Origin: Dromaius novaehollandiae | Taxonomy: Eukaryota > Chordata > Aves > Casuariiformes > Dromaiidae | Assembly: GCF_036370855.1 (NCBI RefSeq) | Contig: NC_088117.1 | Coordinates: forward strand, 1 to 64,000 | DNA: 64,000 nt | Direction: 5' to 3' | In this document: one piece after another, positions 22,878 through 34,080 of the stretch | How positions within the stretch are numbered: position 1 is the first letter of the stretch | Layout: every line of letters starts with the position of its first letter | The notes under the pieces: generated by a model | Database searches by the model: none | What the model was told of the DNA's origin: nothing | Seen by the model: only the letters and a program-made list of their open reading frames with translations | Program-made: the position numbers and the translations under genes

Positions 22878-23730
22878 CGGCGATAGCTTGAAATCAGTTC
22901 ATGGTGTAAGCTGACTGGAGGCCGTAATCCTCAACCGAGTTCCTGACTCCTTTCACCGCCTCATAAGGCAGCTGCTCCCATGCAGTGGGTTGCCCTGCCT
23001 GCTATCGCCCCGGGAGGGCGTGGAGAATGTCCGAGTCTCCGCTTCGCAGCGCCTCCTGGCGGCAAAGCTCTAGCGCACCACAGCACTGCGCTAGCGCTGG
23101 CGTCGGGCCAACAGCTCTTCCCCGGGAAGCCGGGACGGCGGAGGGGGGCTGCGGGCGGTCCGCGTTCGTGGGCAGCCCCGCCTCTTGAGGGGAGGGCGGT
23201 CCCGGGGGGCGGTGCCAGGCGGGGGGTGGTTCCGGAGGGGGGCGGTGCCAGGCGGGGGGTGGTTCCGGAGGGGCCGTGGGCTGGACACCGCAGTGCGTAG
23301 TAGGGGGTGGATGAAAGTCCGCCTCCTGGTCCAGATCATTCGACCCTGAATTAAATGAGTCGTCACACTCGGAGTCCGGTCCGGGTATTATCGAGGACCT
23401 TACGGTGCTCTCACCGGCCGTTGCTGCGTAGGGCAAAAGTTCAGCCGCATTTACTGCTTGCAAGCGGAGGAGGGCGGAAAAGACCTGTTGCCAAGTCACT
23501 AAAAGTTTCTTCGCCTTATCATCCCTCTGCCGCCGCAGCTCGTCCCCAATTTGTTCCCACACCGCAACGCTTAGCGTTCCCTCCTGCGGGAACCAGGGAC
23601 AATTATCCCGAGTCCACACTAACAGAGTCATTAGCGAATGCTGGGCAACATTCTGAAACCCATGAGTCTTTAAGACTTTCTGTAATACTTCCATATAACT
23701 TCTGTGATCCCTTGTAAGAGATTGCCCCAT
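22878..23730 (-). pseudogene. gag: ERVK-like gag (matrix, proline-rich part, capsid start)
   Basis: Starts at 23,730 with MGQSLT. Matrix spans roughly the first 100 codons. A Pro-rich region follows with two adjacent repeats of PPPAWHRPP (23,205-23,275). After a stop near 23,000 the sequence resumes with a capsid fragment (WEQLPYEAVK, then YGLQSAYTMN) before an abrupt join to RT at about 22,877. Nucleocapsid and protease are deleted. Confidence 0.8.
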
Positions 23731-23908
23731 AGTTCCCAGCTGCTCACCTGCCGTTCCGTGGTGGTGATGGGAGCGCTCAACTATCAACCGTCCTGACGTT
23801 CAGCTGGGCTATGCCACCGGATTTATTGGTTCTGTCTTTCCTGCTTCATTCTTCAGTACTTCCATTCGGAAGTTCCTTGACTCTATTTTTCAGGCTTCTG
23901 TTTTTGGA

Positions 23909-23926
23909 ATCCTGATTCAGGCGCCA
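23909..23926 (-). promoter_or_regulatory. Primer-binding site, ERVK copy 2
   Basis: Same 18-base site as at 407-424, two bases from the LTR end. Confidence 0.7.
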
Positions 23927-23928
23927 TT

Positions 23929-24311
23929 TGTGGCATACGACGACACGGACCTCAAGAAGTGTAGTGCAAAATGCCTTTCTGGAAAACACAGTGGCTGGTT
24001 ATATAGCCATCAACTCAGCCACTCCTCCAAGTATCTGCTTGGCATTGTGGCGTCTTGTGATAGGTGGGTAAGGTGTCTTCTGATGCCTAGCAGGCGGGCA
24101 GGACAGGCCAGCAGGACAGGCCCACCGCAGCTGCTGACACGTAGGCAGGAAGGCACACCGTGACTGCTGACACATAGGCAGGAAGACACATGATCAGTGG
24201 CAACTCACGTGCACACATTCGGGGCACAAATCATAGTTACCACTTCATTACTTTCTGCCTTAAAGATTCTCCGCTGTCTTACACAGCATCATTCAATCTT
24301 GGTCCCCAACA
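23929..24311 (-). repeat. ERVK-like 5' LTR, copy 2 (383 bp)
   Basis: TG...CA LTR on the minus strand, nearly identical to 427-809. It bounds the provirus 20,511-24,311. The six bases outside each end (GTGCAG at left, CCCTGC at right) are not a direct duplication. Confidence 0.85.
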
Positions 24312-24653
24312 CCCTGCACCCAAGCTTTTGCAACTCGGGAATCACTCAACATCACCTTGACAGGGTCAGTGCTTCTGCTAGAAAACCCGGGGGGCGGCTG
24401 GGCAGACTTAGCTCTGCTGCTCCACCACAGCCCACAAATCCCAAACCTACCAGAGGACAGGAAAAATGGAGGCAGCTCCCTGCCCTTCCTTTCTCTTTCC
24501 TGCCCTTCCCAAAGGTGATGTTGCCCTCATCACCAGGGCCACCAACACTCACCCCTCTCTCAGAGAGACACGTCCAGGCCAATACCTTCTTGCCAGGACT
24601 ACAAGCCATCACTTAACTAAACCACAGGTGTCCCAGCTCTTCAAAGGACACAG
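24312..24653. repeat. Duplicated host flank 'f', copy 2
   Basis: Same sequence and orientation as 810-1,151; inverted counterpart at 33,737-34,080. Confidence 0.75.
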
Positions 24654-25191
24654 TGCTATGGAAAATTATGCTCGCCAGCCACCATAACAGGGTCTGACCT
24701 TAGGTTCCCGCTGAGAAGTTCAGAGCCAAATCAGAGCAAATTCAATACAATTTAATGATGCATGTGCAGCAATTGCAGCTCGAGCTGGCTGCCTCCCAAG
24801 AGGCACCCCAAACAAAGAAATCCCTGGGCAATTATACCCTCACAAGCTAATCTCCCCACACCCCATGCAAAGCTTCAGACCAATCTCCATATCTGGCTCT
24901 GGGGGCTTAGTGTTCTTCAGTGGCTCCCACTGCTGTCTCTAGGCAGCCTGATTTGCCTTATCTTTACTGTGGCGGCTTCTGCTGATGGACTTAGCTTCCT
25001 CGTAAGCTTCCTTATCTTTCCACCTTGTACCGGCCTTAGGGCCCTTCCTTACTGGACTAGCTGACAGTTCCTCATGTTATCTGAATGCAGCCTAAGGCTT
25101 CAGCAAATTTAGCTACTCATGCTAAGCAAGGTTTATATAAGTTGTGCTAAGCTGTTACCTCTAGACAGTTCCAGCTCAATATTCTTTAACA
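24654..25191 (-). repeat. Class I 3' LTR of element B (538 bp)
   Basis: Duplicate of 1,152-1,689 with a few substitutions; same ends and TATA-like motif. Confidence 0.85.
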
Positions 25192-27112
25192 GTCCTCCCT
25201 TTGTTTCTGGTAAGCATCCCTGCTAATCCTTTAGACAAGAGTTCTCAAAGGCTGTCAAGGCATACCATCACTTTCCATAATCTTATGTATAATATGATCA
25301 TAAGTAATAGGCATAACATGGTTAAACTTAACACAACTACTCCTGGGTACAACACGTGAGTATGAATCCCTGTTGCAGTTGGTGATCATCCCAGAGGAGT
25401 TTCCCAACCATGATGTGCTCCGTCCTGCTTCACCCTTTCCAAGACGTCCTGTATCTCCTCTCTATCATGATGAGCGGTGATTAGAGCTTTTTGTCCATTG
25501 TTTTGGATGCGCTCTAGCAGCTGACGCAGCTCATCACGTTGCAGTAGTTTCTCCACCAATGTAAGATTCATTCCGATGGGGGTAAGCAGTCAAGCTTGAC
25601 TCAGTGTGTAATTAGATTGTAACAATGGATAAGATGTACCAGGAGCTGAAGAACTAAGTTACCAACACAACTATTTGAGTGATTACTTGTCTTTACAGCA
25701 ATGTCCACTATGAATATAAGACTACAAAGGGTTCTCATACATACACAGCCTTTCCCAATATATACAAGTACAGTCTAACAGCAAAATTTCCGTCTAACAG
25801 GCTGCTCTTAGCTGGAGTAGAAGTCCCTAAAGGTCTCCCACAGAGAATTTCTGCTGGTGGTAGTCCTACGGGTTGTTGTGGAGCATTTCGTACGTCCCAC
25901 AGAGCGAAGTTTAGGGCTTCTGGCCATGTTAGGCCACTGTGTGTGCATACCTTTGCGATTCTTTCGTCGAAAGAATGACAGGACATTAGACCTCTCCTGA
26001 AGATTGTGGGTGGTAGGGAGTAGGGAGGTTTCTCTCTGTTCCTAGGGATTTATATAATTGATTGACTATGTCTGCCATAAATTGAGTGCCCCTGTCTGAA
26101 TCAATGGCTTCTGGAACCCCATACCTGCGTATGATTTCTTTCAATAAGGCTTTACTACCCCTCCTGCATCGTCCTTTCTTGTCGGGAAAGCTTCTACCCA
26201 GCCTGACCACTGATCTACTATCACTAACAAGCGTTTGCACCCATCGGTGGATGGCATATCCGCGTAATCTATTGGTAGCCTTTGAAAAGGGAAGCAGGCC
26301 CACGGTCGTCCCCCTACCTCCAAGCTTGGTTTGCTGCTCGAGAACTTTTGGCAGGCTGGGCAGCTATTGCTTATTCTTTGTGCGGCCGTGTAAATTCCTG
26401 CACTGGCCCTTACTGTCTGTACCTGCTTAGCTACCGCCGCTGCTCCCTCATGAGCTTTCTCGTGAAACCACCTGCTATAGGAATTACTTCTTCTTCTTTT
26501 TTTTTTTTTTTTGGTAGAATTGGTTTTCCACTAATTGTCCATATTCCATCATCACTTTGTTTTGCTTCCCACTATTCCTATTATTTCTTCTCTTCCACGG
26601 AGCAAGCCTTTCAGTACATGGTTCTGGGGTCTATTACATTTGGCCATTCACTTTGGTTCATCCTTGGAAGTGCCACCACACGGCCTCTCAGAGGTTCATG
26701 GGCTGCAGCCTTTGCAGCGGCGTCAGCTAAAGCATTTCCTTTACTGATTTCTGTAGTGTCTTTAGGATGGGCTGGGCAGTGTATTACAGCAATTTCTTTG
26801 GGCCTTTGGACTGCTTCCAGCCAGTTACATATTTCTTCTCCACTAGCTGTTTTCTTTCCTGATGACATTAAAAAATCCTCGTTCTTTTCAAAAGGCAGAT
26901 AGAGAGTTGGTTCTAATAGTTCTGCTCCTTGCACACTCTTTCTTGTGGGAAGCAGTTCGGCCTGTGTTACTCATTCCTGGCTGACTACAGCATACTCAGT
27001 TCGTCGTTGTCCATGCAGGTAGCAGGATGAGCTGTCTACAAATAGAACTAGATGCGGGTTTTGCAAAGGAACATCAGTTAAATCGGTTCTCGGCTTAATG
27101 GCAGTGTGCATT
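25192..27112 (-). pseudogene. pol: Element B: 5'-truncated class I ERV (RNase H, integrase, env tail)
   Basis: Minus-strand order: RNase H from about 27,112 (altered catalytic motif VDSSS near 27,030) to 26,600; integrase zinc-finger and core (26,590-25,990); integrase C-terminal part; a direct join into the env tail (about 25,780), and the env C-terminal helix. Gag, protease and RT are absent. A T-run at about 26,497-26,512 and several frameshifts interrupt it. The integrase core, lost in A' and C, is retained here, but its catalytic-Glu region is inverted (25,968-25,990). Confidence 0.8.
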
Positions 27113-27339
27113 GCGGGGCTGGCCTGGGAGGTTGCGGGTAGCGGTGCAGGGGCCGTTGCCCTGCAGCACCCATCCAGGGAGCCAGGGCGGCTCTCCTTAA
27201 AAGGCTGAGCTGGGTGTGCTGGAGGAGCCCACGTCCTGCACAGCTCTGCCCATTTTAGCTTGAGGCTTGCTTTTGCTCCTCGGTTTATGGTGGGGCAGTA
27301 GTGCAGCGCTGAAGTCTGAAAAGCACGGGCATTGGGATG
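27113..27339. other. Host segment with TATA-like box
   Basis: Begins where retroviral similarity of element B ends. It contains CTTAAAAGGCTGAGCTGGG, shared with 36,209-36,227. The match extends loosely over about 100 bp, so the two are old duplicates. No coding exon recognised. Confidence 0.4.
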
Positions 27340-28565
27340 TGCGAGGAAGGAGAAAGGAAGGGCAGGGAGCTTCCTCCATTTTTCTAGCAGAAGCACTGAC
27401 CCTGTCAAGCTGATGTTGAGTGATTCCCGAGTCGCAAAAGCTTGGGTGCAGGGGAGGCAGGAAAGGTCTGCGAGGAAAGAGTCGGTGGCCCAGAAGAATG
27501 TGCACAGGGAGGGAGGCAGCTTTATGCAAATGGTATTTCTGTCTTTCCTCATGTTTTGGCTTGTGCGTCCCCTGACTTCTACAATGACATCACGGGAGCG
27601 TGAAGGGCTCAGTTGTGCAAGCCTGGCCATAACTAGCACGCAGGGGGATTCTGTCGGTTCCCAGGCTCTGACGTGAATTGTCCTCCTGGAGATGAGTTTA
27701 ATATGCCCGAGGTGCAAATACTTCTCTTCCTGCAGGACTGAAGCTTCCAATGGCAAGGAGATGGCTTTGGAAGAAAGTCTGGATGTGCAGGCGCTGGCAC
27801 AGTGTTTGTTTCTTCTCGGAGCTTGTTGCCTCCTTCTTTGCAGAGGCCAAGGCTGCTCTTCAGCTCTGAGGTACTTTGCTGTGGGCTCTGTTAGACCTGA
27901 GGAGGCAAAGAACGCCTCTGCCTCTGGAGGTGGCTGGGAAGGAGGCTCCTGTGCAGTGGGCTGGTCTGAGGGACTTCGTGGCATGACTCCGTTTCCTTCC
28001 TCTTCCTGGGAAATGCCATTTCCTTTCCTGTCATTTCCCTGTCCCCAGTGAGCGCTCCTCTGACTCCAAGCCAGTGTTCTTGGGTGTTCTCCCTTGCAGA
28101 CTCCTTTGAGACGAGGGGGCAGGTGACCGGTTTAATTTTCCCCACCCCAGAGTTTTCAAGCTGGAACCATCTCCCATTGTTAGGGACTTGTTTTTCCTCA
28201 GAAGGCAGTTTGGTCTGTGTTCCTATTTCCCCCTTGCCGGGAGGCATTTCTTCTGCTTTGCCGCGGAGCAGTTGTTTGCAGATAACAGCTGCGTTGCTCA
28301 CCGCCTTCTGTTTTGGCTGCACGTTCAACAGCACGGGGGTTTAGGATGCTGGCCAGGCCCCTGTAGCTCTTGCTGACCAAAGGAGGCCAGCGTGGGCTTC
28401 TCTGGGTGTGTGCCCCCGAGAAAGGGGAGTGTGTGGGCAAAGACATGTGCTGCCTTGCAGGAAAGCGCAGAATTGCTTCAGTAGCAGTCTCAGTGCTCGC
28501 CTAGAGTGGCACAGTCACCTTGGCAGCTTCCTCTCCCCAGACATCTGCCTACTTCCAGAACGTTG
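27340..28565. repeat. Duplicated host block 'H', copy 1
   Basis: Direct repeat of 33,890-35,207, nearly identical but lacking about 85 bp near its start and 18 bp near its end. It holds an octamer-type ATGCAAAT near 27,527 and a CRE-like TGACATCA near 27,586. A long minus-strand open frame runs through most of it in both copies but shows no recognised domain. The block ends at CAGAACGTTG, where element C begins. Confidence 0.8.
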
Positions 28566-28735
28566 GGTGGCCCTTGGCTGAAATTTTGCAAAACTGGAGT
28601 AAGACTGATGGTAGTAAGAATCAAAGGAAAAAAGGGTTGATCCAAGTATGTCAGGAGGATTGGCCGTTGGTGACTAAGGAGGGTAACCCGGCAGAAGGAT
28701 GGCCGCCGCAGGGAGCCTTTGATCATCAGGAGTGA
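28566..28735 (+). pseudogene. gag: Element C gag remnant (matrix only)
   Basis: Plus-strand matrix fragment with WPLAEILQNW and WPPQGAF, related to the matrix of element A. It ends in UGA (28,733-28,735), and protease follows directly in the same frame. Capsid and nucleocapsid are deleted. No 5' LTR precedes it. Confidence 0.75.
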
Positions 28736-31264
28736 ACAGTGAATCCTGTGGAAATTGGGGTAAATTCCTGGGATATAGATTTGGATGTCAGGGGGCAGAT
28801 AGTGGCAAGTCTAGAAGGTCTAGAAGTGCCCTATCTAGTGGATACCGGAGCTACTCTTTCCCTTTTGAGTTTTGAGCCTAAAGGATGCAAATCGTCAGAT
28901 GAAATAATAGTACAAGGAGAGATGGGAAAAGGCAAATGAGCGTTAACTAAGCCCTTATTGCTCACTGTTGGAGGTAAAGGAGTGTGGGGACATTTCATGA
29001 TTTCCACAGATTCACCCTCTTGCCTTTTAGGGAGAGATCTCCCGCAAGCCTTGGATACTCAGATCTGCTTACAGCCAGGAGGGATAAAATATACAGCCGG
29101 GAGGGATAAAATTAGTACTAATGGGCTCATGTGTTGTGGCTGAGACACCAGAGCCAGAGACAACTAATCTGCAAATTCCCATAGGTTTAGAATCAGTTCC
29201 TGGGAAGTTATGGAGCTCTTGAGGAATGGATGGTGGACTGTTGAAATCAGCTAGCTGAGTCTCGATAAAAGCAAAGGGGGGATTGCCTGCCACGGTTAAA
29301 CGATACCCTACCCCCAAAGAAGCCAAGAAGAGTATCTGAAAGCAAACGGATCACGATGTAAAACTGGGTCTCCTTAGGGTCTGTGAATCCCCATACAACA
29401 CTCCGATTGTGCCAGTTAAAAAGCACAGGCGGGATTCTGATGGCGATCCAGAATACCAGTTTGTCCAAGATTTGCGAGCAATCGATCAACGTGTGGTGAC
29501 CCCTCCCCCAGTAGTGCCTGATCCTTCCACAGTGCTTTTACAAATGCCACGTTGGGCAAAATGTTTCCCTGTAATTGACCTAACTGCTGCTTTCTTTAGG
29601 ATCCCGCTTGAGGAAAGTAGTCAACCCTTGTTCGCCTTTACATGGAAAGGGCAACAGCGGACGTGGACACACCTCCCACAAGGGTTCACTGGCTCTCCCA
29701 CCCTTTCCTCACAAGTGTTAAGGAATGATTTAAAAGATGTAGAATTACCGGGTGGGTCAACTCTCAGGCAATATGTAGATGGTTTACTGATAGCGAGTAA
29801 GGATGAGGATACCTGTATAATGGACTCTGCATATCTGTGTCCTACTTTAACAGAAAAAGGGTCACCGGGCATCTCCGTCTAAACTCCAGCTGTGTCAAAA
29901 AGAGGTAGAGTACTTGGGGTTCATTCTAAGAGAAGGGCAACGACTCCCAGAGACCCAGAGAGAGTAAATGCTATCATAAAACTCCCCCGTGCAGTAACAC
30001 AGAAACAGTTAGGAGGATTCCTTGGATCTGGGGGATTGTTGCAGACCATGGGTTCCTGGGTTGGGAGAATTAGCAAAACCCCTGACAGAGGCCACTAGAA
30101 ATGAAGCAGCAGAACCCATTGCGTGGGGCCTCGAAAGAGAGCAAGCTTTTAGAACTATGAAAGGAGCTTTGGCATCCGCGCCTGCTCTCGGGCTCCCAGA
30201 ATATACAAAGCCCTTCAATTTATAGGTACATGAACGTAAGGGGATTGCCAGCAGAGTAATGAGGCAAAAAGTAGGACCCCACCAGAGACCGGTAGCATAT
30301 TCTGCTCAGCTAGATTTGGTTGCAGCAGGGGCGCCATCCTGCACCAAATCGGTGGCAGCAACAGCGGCAATAGGGAGAGAGAAGCCGCCCTCTCATTCTG
30401 GGGCACCCTGTCACAGTTCATGTGCCGCACAAAGTGGAGATACTATTAAACGATATGCGACCCAGGCATTATGGCCACAACGGGCACACAGATACGAACT
30501 GATCCTCCTCATGGCAGATAATGTAGTCCTAAAAAGATGCAATACCCTGAATCCAGCAGCTCTAATACCTCTGCCTGATGATGGAGAAAAACATCACCAA
30601 TGTGAGCAGGTAATGCACACTTCCAGTAAGCCGAGAACCCATTTAACTGATGTTCCTTTGCAAAAACCGGATCTGGTTCTATTTGTAAACAGCTCATCCT
30701 GCTACCCACATGGACAACGTCAAACTGGGTGTGCTGTAGTCAGCCAAAAACGAGTAATGGAGGCCGAACTGCTTCCCACATGAATGAGTGTGCAAGGCGC
30801 AGAACTAGTAGCCTTGACACGTGCAGGGCACCTAGGAAAAGGAAGCAAGTTGACATCTACAGTGCCTCTCGATATGCCTTTGGGATATGTGAGGCAACTG
30901 GGATGTTATGGAAAAAACGAGGATTTTTTTTTTTTTTTTTTACATGATCAGGAAAGAAAATAGCCAGTGCAGAAGAAATACGTAATTGGCTGGAAGCAGT
31001 CCAAAGGCCCAAAGAAATTGCTGTAATACACTGCCCAGCCCATCCTAAAGACACTACAGAAATCAGTAAAGGAAATGCTTTAGCTGACGCCGCTGCAAAG
31101 GCTGCAGCCCATGAACCTCTGAGAGGCCGTGTGGTGGCACTTCCAAGGATGAACCAAAGTGAATGGCCAAATGTCATAGACCCCAGAACCATGTATGAGA
31201 AGGCCTGCTCCGTGGAAGAGAAGAAACAATGGGAACAAAGGGAAGTAGAACAAGATGATGATGG
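28736..31264 (+). pseudogene. pol: Element C protease, RT and RNase H
   Basis: Plus-strand class I Pol. Protease has LVDTGAT near 28,840. RT spans about 29,400-29,900 with LPQGFTGSP, but its active site reads YVDG near 29,772 where YxDD is required, so the second catalytic Asp is lost. Multiple stops and frameshifts follow. RNase H (30,640-31,250) has VNSSS in place of the usual TDGSS and an 18-T run near 30,925-30,942. It is clearly a pseudogene, closely related to A and B. Confidence 0.85.
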
Positions 31265-31269
31265 AATAT
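31265..31269. other. Target-site duplication, left (AATAT)
   Basis: AATAT directly before the solo LTR; identical AATAT at 32,032-32,036. Confidence 0.85.
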
Positions 31270-32031
31270 TGTTATGGAAATTAGGCTTGTCGGCCACCAT
31301 AACAGGGCTCGACCCTAGGTTCCCGCAGAAAAATTTTGGAGCCAAATCAAAACAAATTAAATATTAATGACGCGCGTGCAGTAATTACAGCTCGAGCTGG
31401 GTGCCTCCGAAGAGGGACCCTAACATAAACAAATCCTGGGCAATTATAGTTTTTTCAACTTACATTTCCCACCCCTCACATGGTAGTTAGACCAATAGTA
31501 ATTTTTTGGTCTGGGGTCTCCTGCTCCTCATTGGGTCTCATCATCATTCTGAGGTAAGCTGTTTTTCTCCTTATTTTTGTTTTTTGCAGTCTCTGCTGAC
31601 GGTTGTACCTCTGTTTTTGTGGGGTCTTACTGTTGTGTCTCAAGGTCCTGAGGAGGAGGTGATTCTAAATCATAACAATTAACACTGCCCCAGCAGTGAG
31701 CTAAGGCTTTGTCCCTCAAGGTCCTAATGCCCTGCACTGGTCTTACTTCAAAGCCTTGACGCCCTCCCTTTCGGAGTGTGAGACGCATTCCTGCAGACAC
31801 CCTCCCTTTCGGAGTGTGAGACGCAGGAATGCAGACTGCTTGTAACTTCCTTATCTTCCTAGCTTGAACCAGCTCTGAGGCCCTTTTCTTACTGGACTAA
31901 GTAAAAGTTCATTATTTTATCTAAGTGCGGCCTAAGGCTTCAGCAAATTTAGCTACTCATGCTAAGCAAGTTTTATATAAGTTGTGCTAAGCGGCTACCT
32001 CTAGACAGTTTCAGTTCGCTATTCTTTAACA
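31270..32031 (-). mobile_element. Solo LTR (762 bp) inserted in pol of element C
   Basis: TG...CA on both strands, minus orientation, bounded by a perfect 5-bp repeat. The pol sequence resumes after the right repeat exactly where it was interrupted. Its R/U5 side matches the 538-bp LTRs, while part of U3 (the ACTCCGAAAGGGAGG block, with a tandem copy at about 31,767-31,825) matches the LTR of provirus D, so it is an intermediate or recombinant LTR type. Confidence 0.9.
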
Positions 32032-33198
32032 AATATGGACAATTAGGGGGAAAACCAATTCTGCCTCTCCCCAAAATGCAGTTCCTACAGCTAGGTGGTT
32101 TCACGAGAAAGCTCATGGGGGAGCAGAGGCGGTAGCTAGGCAAGTACAGAAAGTCTGGGCCAGTGCAGGAATATACGTGGCTGCAAAAAGAACAGGACAT
32201 TAGACGAAAGAATCGCAAAGGTATGCACACACAGTGGCCTAAAATGGCCAGAAGCCCTAAACTTTGCTCTGTGGGACGTACGAAATGCTCCAGAACAACC
32301 CGTAGGACTACCACCAGCTGAAATTCTCTGTGGGAGACCTTTAGCTATACGAGGGACTTCTATTCCAGCTAAGAGCAGCCTGTTAGACGGAAATGAACGA
32401 CTAAGCCAGTGTGATCTAAGTATGCAAAAAAGGTTTGAAAATCTTAAAAAATATGCTCAGTGGTATCAGTCCCCACCACCTGAAATACAAGTGCCTGTTA
32501 CACAGCCTGGGGATGAAGTTTTAGTTAAAGTATTTTTATGAAAATCCAAGTTAAAACCCAAATGGGACAGGCCATATACTGTCATACTATGTTCCAATTT
32601 TGCTGTTAAAGTTAGACTGTACTTGTATATATTGGGAAAGGCTGTGTATGTATGAGAACCCTTTGTAGTCTTATATTCATAGTGGACATTGCTGTAAAGA
32701 CACGTAATCACTCAAATAGTTGTGTTGGTAACTTAGTTCTTCAGCTCCTGGTACGTCTTATCCATTGTTACAATCTAATTACACACTGAGTCAAGCTTGA
32801 CTACTTACCCCCATCGGAATGGATCTTACATTGGTGGAGAAACTACTGCAACGTGATGAGCTGCGTCAGCTGCTAGAGCGCATCCGAAACAATGGACAAA
32901 AAGCTCTAATCGCCACTCATCATGATACAGAGGAGATACAGGACGTCTTGGAAAGGGTGAAGCAGGACGGAGCACATCATGGTTGGGAAACTCCTCGGGG
33001 ATGATCACCAACTGCAACAGGGATTCATACTCACGTGTTGTACCCAGGAGTAGTTGTGTTAAGTTTAACCATGTTATGCCTATTACTTACGATCCTATTG
33101 TACATTAGATTATGGAAAGTGATAGCATGCCTTGACAGCCTTTGAGAACTCTTGTCTAAAGGATTAGCAGGGATGCTTACCAGAAACAAAGGGAGGAC
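32032..33198 (+). pseudogene. Element C integrase ends, env tail
   Basis: The target repeat at 32,032-32,036 is followed by the integrase N-terminal region (to about 32,185), then a join that removes the catalytic core, the C-terminal integrase domain (32,400-32,600), and a second join to env. The env tail has a helical Leu/Glu/Arg segment (32,819-33,000), a UGA, and a strongly hydrophobic anchor (about 33,048-33,120) in the same frame. A polypurine tract (AACAAAGGGAGGAC) ends at 33,198. Confidence 0.75.
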
Positions 33199-33736
33199 TG
33201 TTAAAGAATATTGAGCTGGAACTGTCTAGAGGTAACAGCTTAGCACAACTTATATAAACCTTGCTTAGCATGAGTAGCTAAATGTGCTGAAGCCTTAGGC
33301 TGCACTCAGATAACATGAGGAACTGTCAGCTAGTCCAGTAAGGAAGGGCCCTAGGGCTGGTTCAAGGTGGAAAGATAAGGAAGCTTACGAGGAAGCTAAG
33401 TCCATCAGCAGAAGCCACCACAATAAAGATAAGGCAAACCAGGCTGCCTAGAGACAGCAGTGGGAGCCACCGAAGAACACAAAGCCCCCAGAGCCAGATA
33501 TGGTGATTGGTCTGAAGCTTTGCATGGGGTGTGGGGAGCTTAGCTTGTGAGGGTATAATTGCCCAGGGATTTCTTTGTTTGGGGTGCCTCTTGGGAGGCA
33601 CCTAGCTCGAGCTGCAATTGCTGCACATGCATCATTAAATTGTATTAAATATGCTTTGATTTGGCTCTGAACTTCTCAGCGGGAACCTAGGGTCGGACCC
33701 TGTTATGGTGGCTGGCGAGCATAATTTTCCATAGCA
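33199..33736 (+). repeat. Class I 3' LTR of element C (538 bp)
   Basis: TGTTAAAG...ATAGCA after a polypurine tract; TATA-like TATATAAA near 33,250. Inverted counterpart of the LTRs of A and B. Confidence 0.88.
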
Positions 33737-34080
33737 CTGTGTGCTTTGAAGAACTGGGACACCTGTGGTTTAGTTAAGTGATGGCTTGTAGTCCTGGCAA
33801 GAAGGTATTGGCCTGGACGTGTCTCTCTGAGAGAGGGGTGAGTGTTGGTGGCCCTGGTGATGAGGGCAACATCACCCTTGGGAAGGGCAGGAAGGAGAAA
33901 GGAAGGGCAGGGAGCTTCCTCCATTTTTCCTGTCCTCTGGTAGGTTTGGGATTTGTGGGCTGTGGTGGAGCAGCAGAGCTGAGTCTGCCCAGCTGCCCCT
34001 CCGGGTTTTCTAGCAGAAGCACTGACCCTGTCAAGCTGATGTTGAGTGATTCCCGAGTCGCAAAAGCTTGGGTGCAGGGG
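33737..34080. repeat. Duplicated host flank 'f', inverted copy 3
   Basis: Inverse of 810-1,151 and 24,312-24,653. Without the ERVK insertion it continues into GAGGCAGG, giving the pre-insertion state of the ERVK target. Confidence 0.75.

Noticed and set aside
20505-24317. GTGCAG and CTGCAC as an inverted target repeat of the ERVK provirus
   Set aside because: Target duplications are direct repeats; the inverted similarity is short and probably coincidental.
26971-27984. 337-codon minus-strand frame across host block H and the RNase H of element B
   Set aside because: It fuses host sequence to a retroviral fragment at the junction near 27,112; the host part has no domain, although it stays open in the copy at 33,774-34,610.
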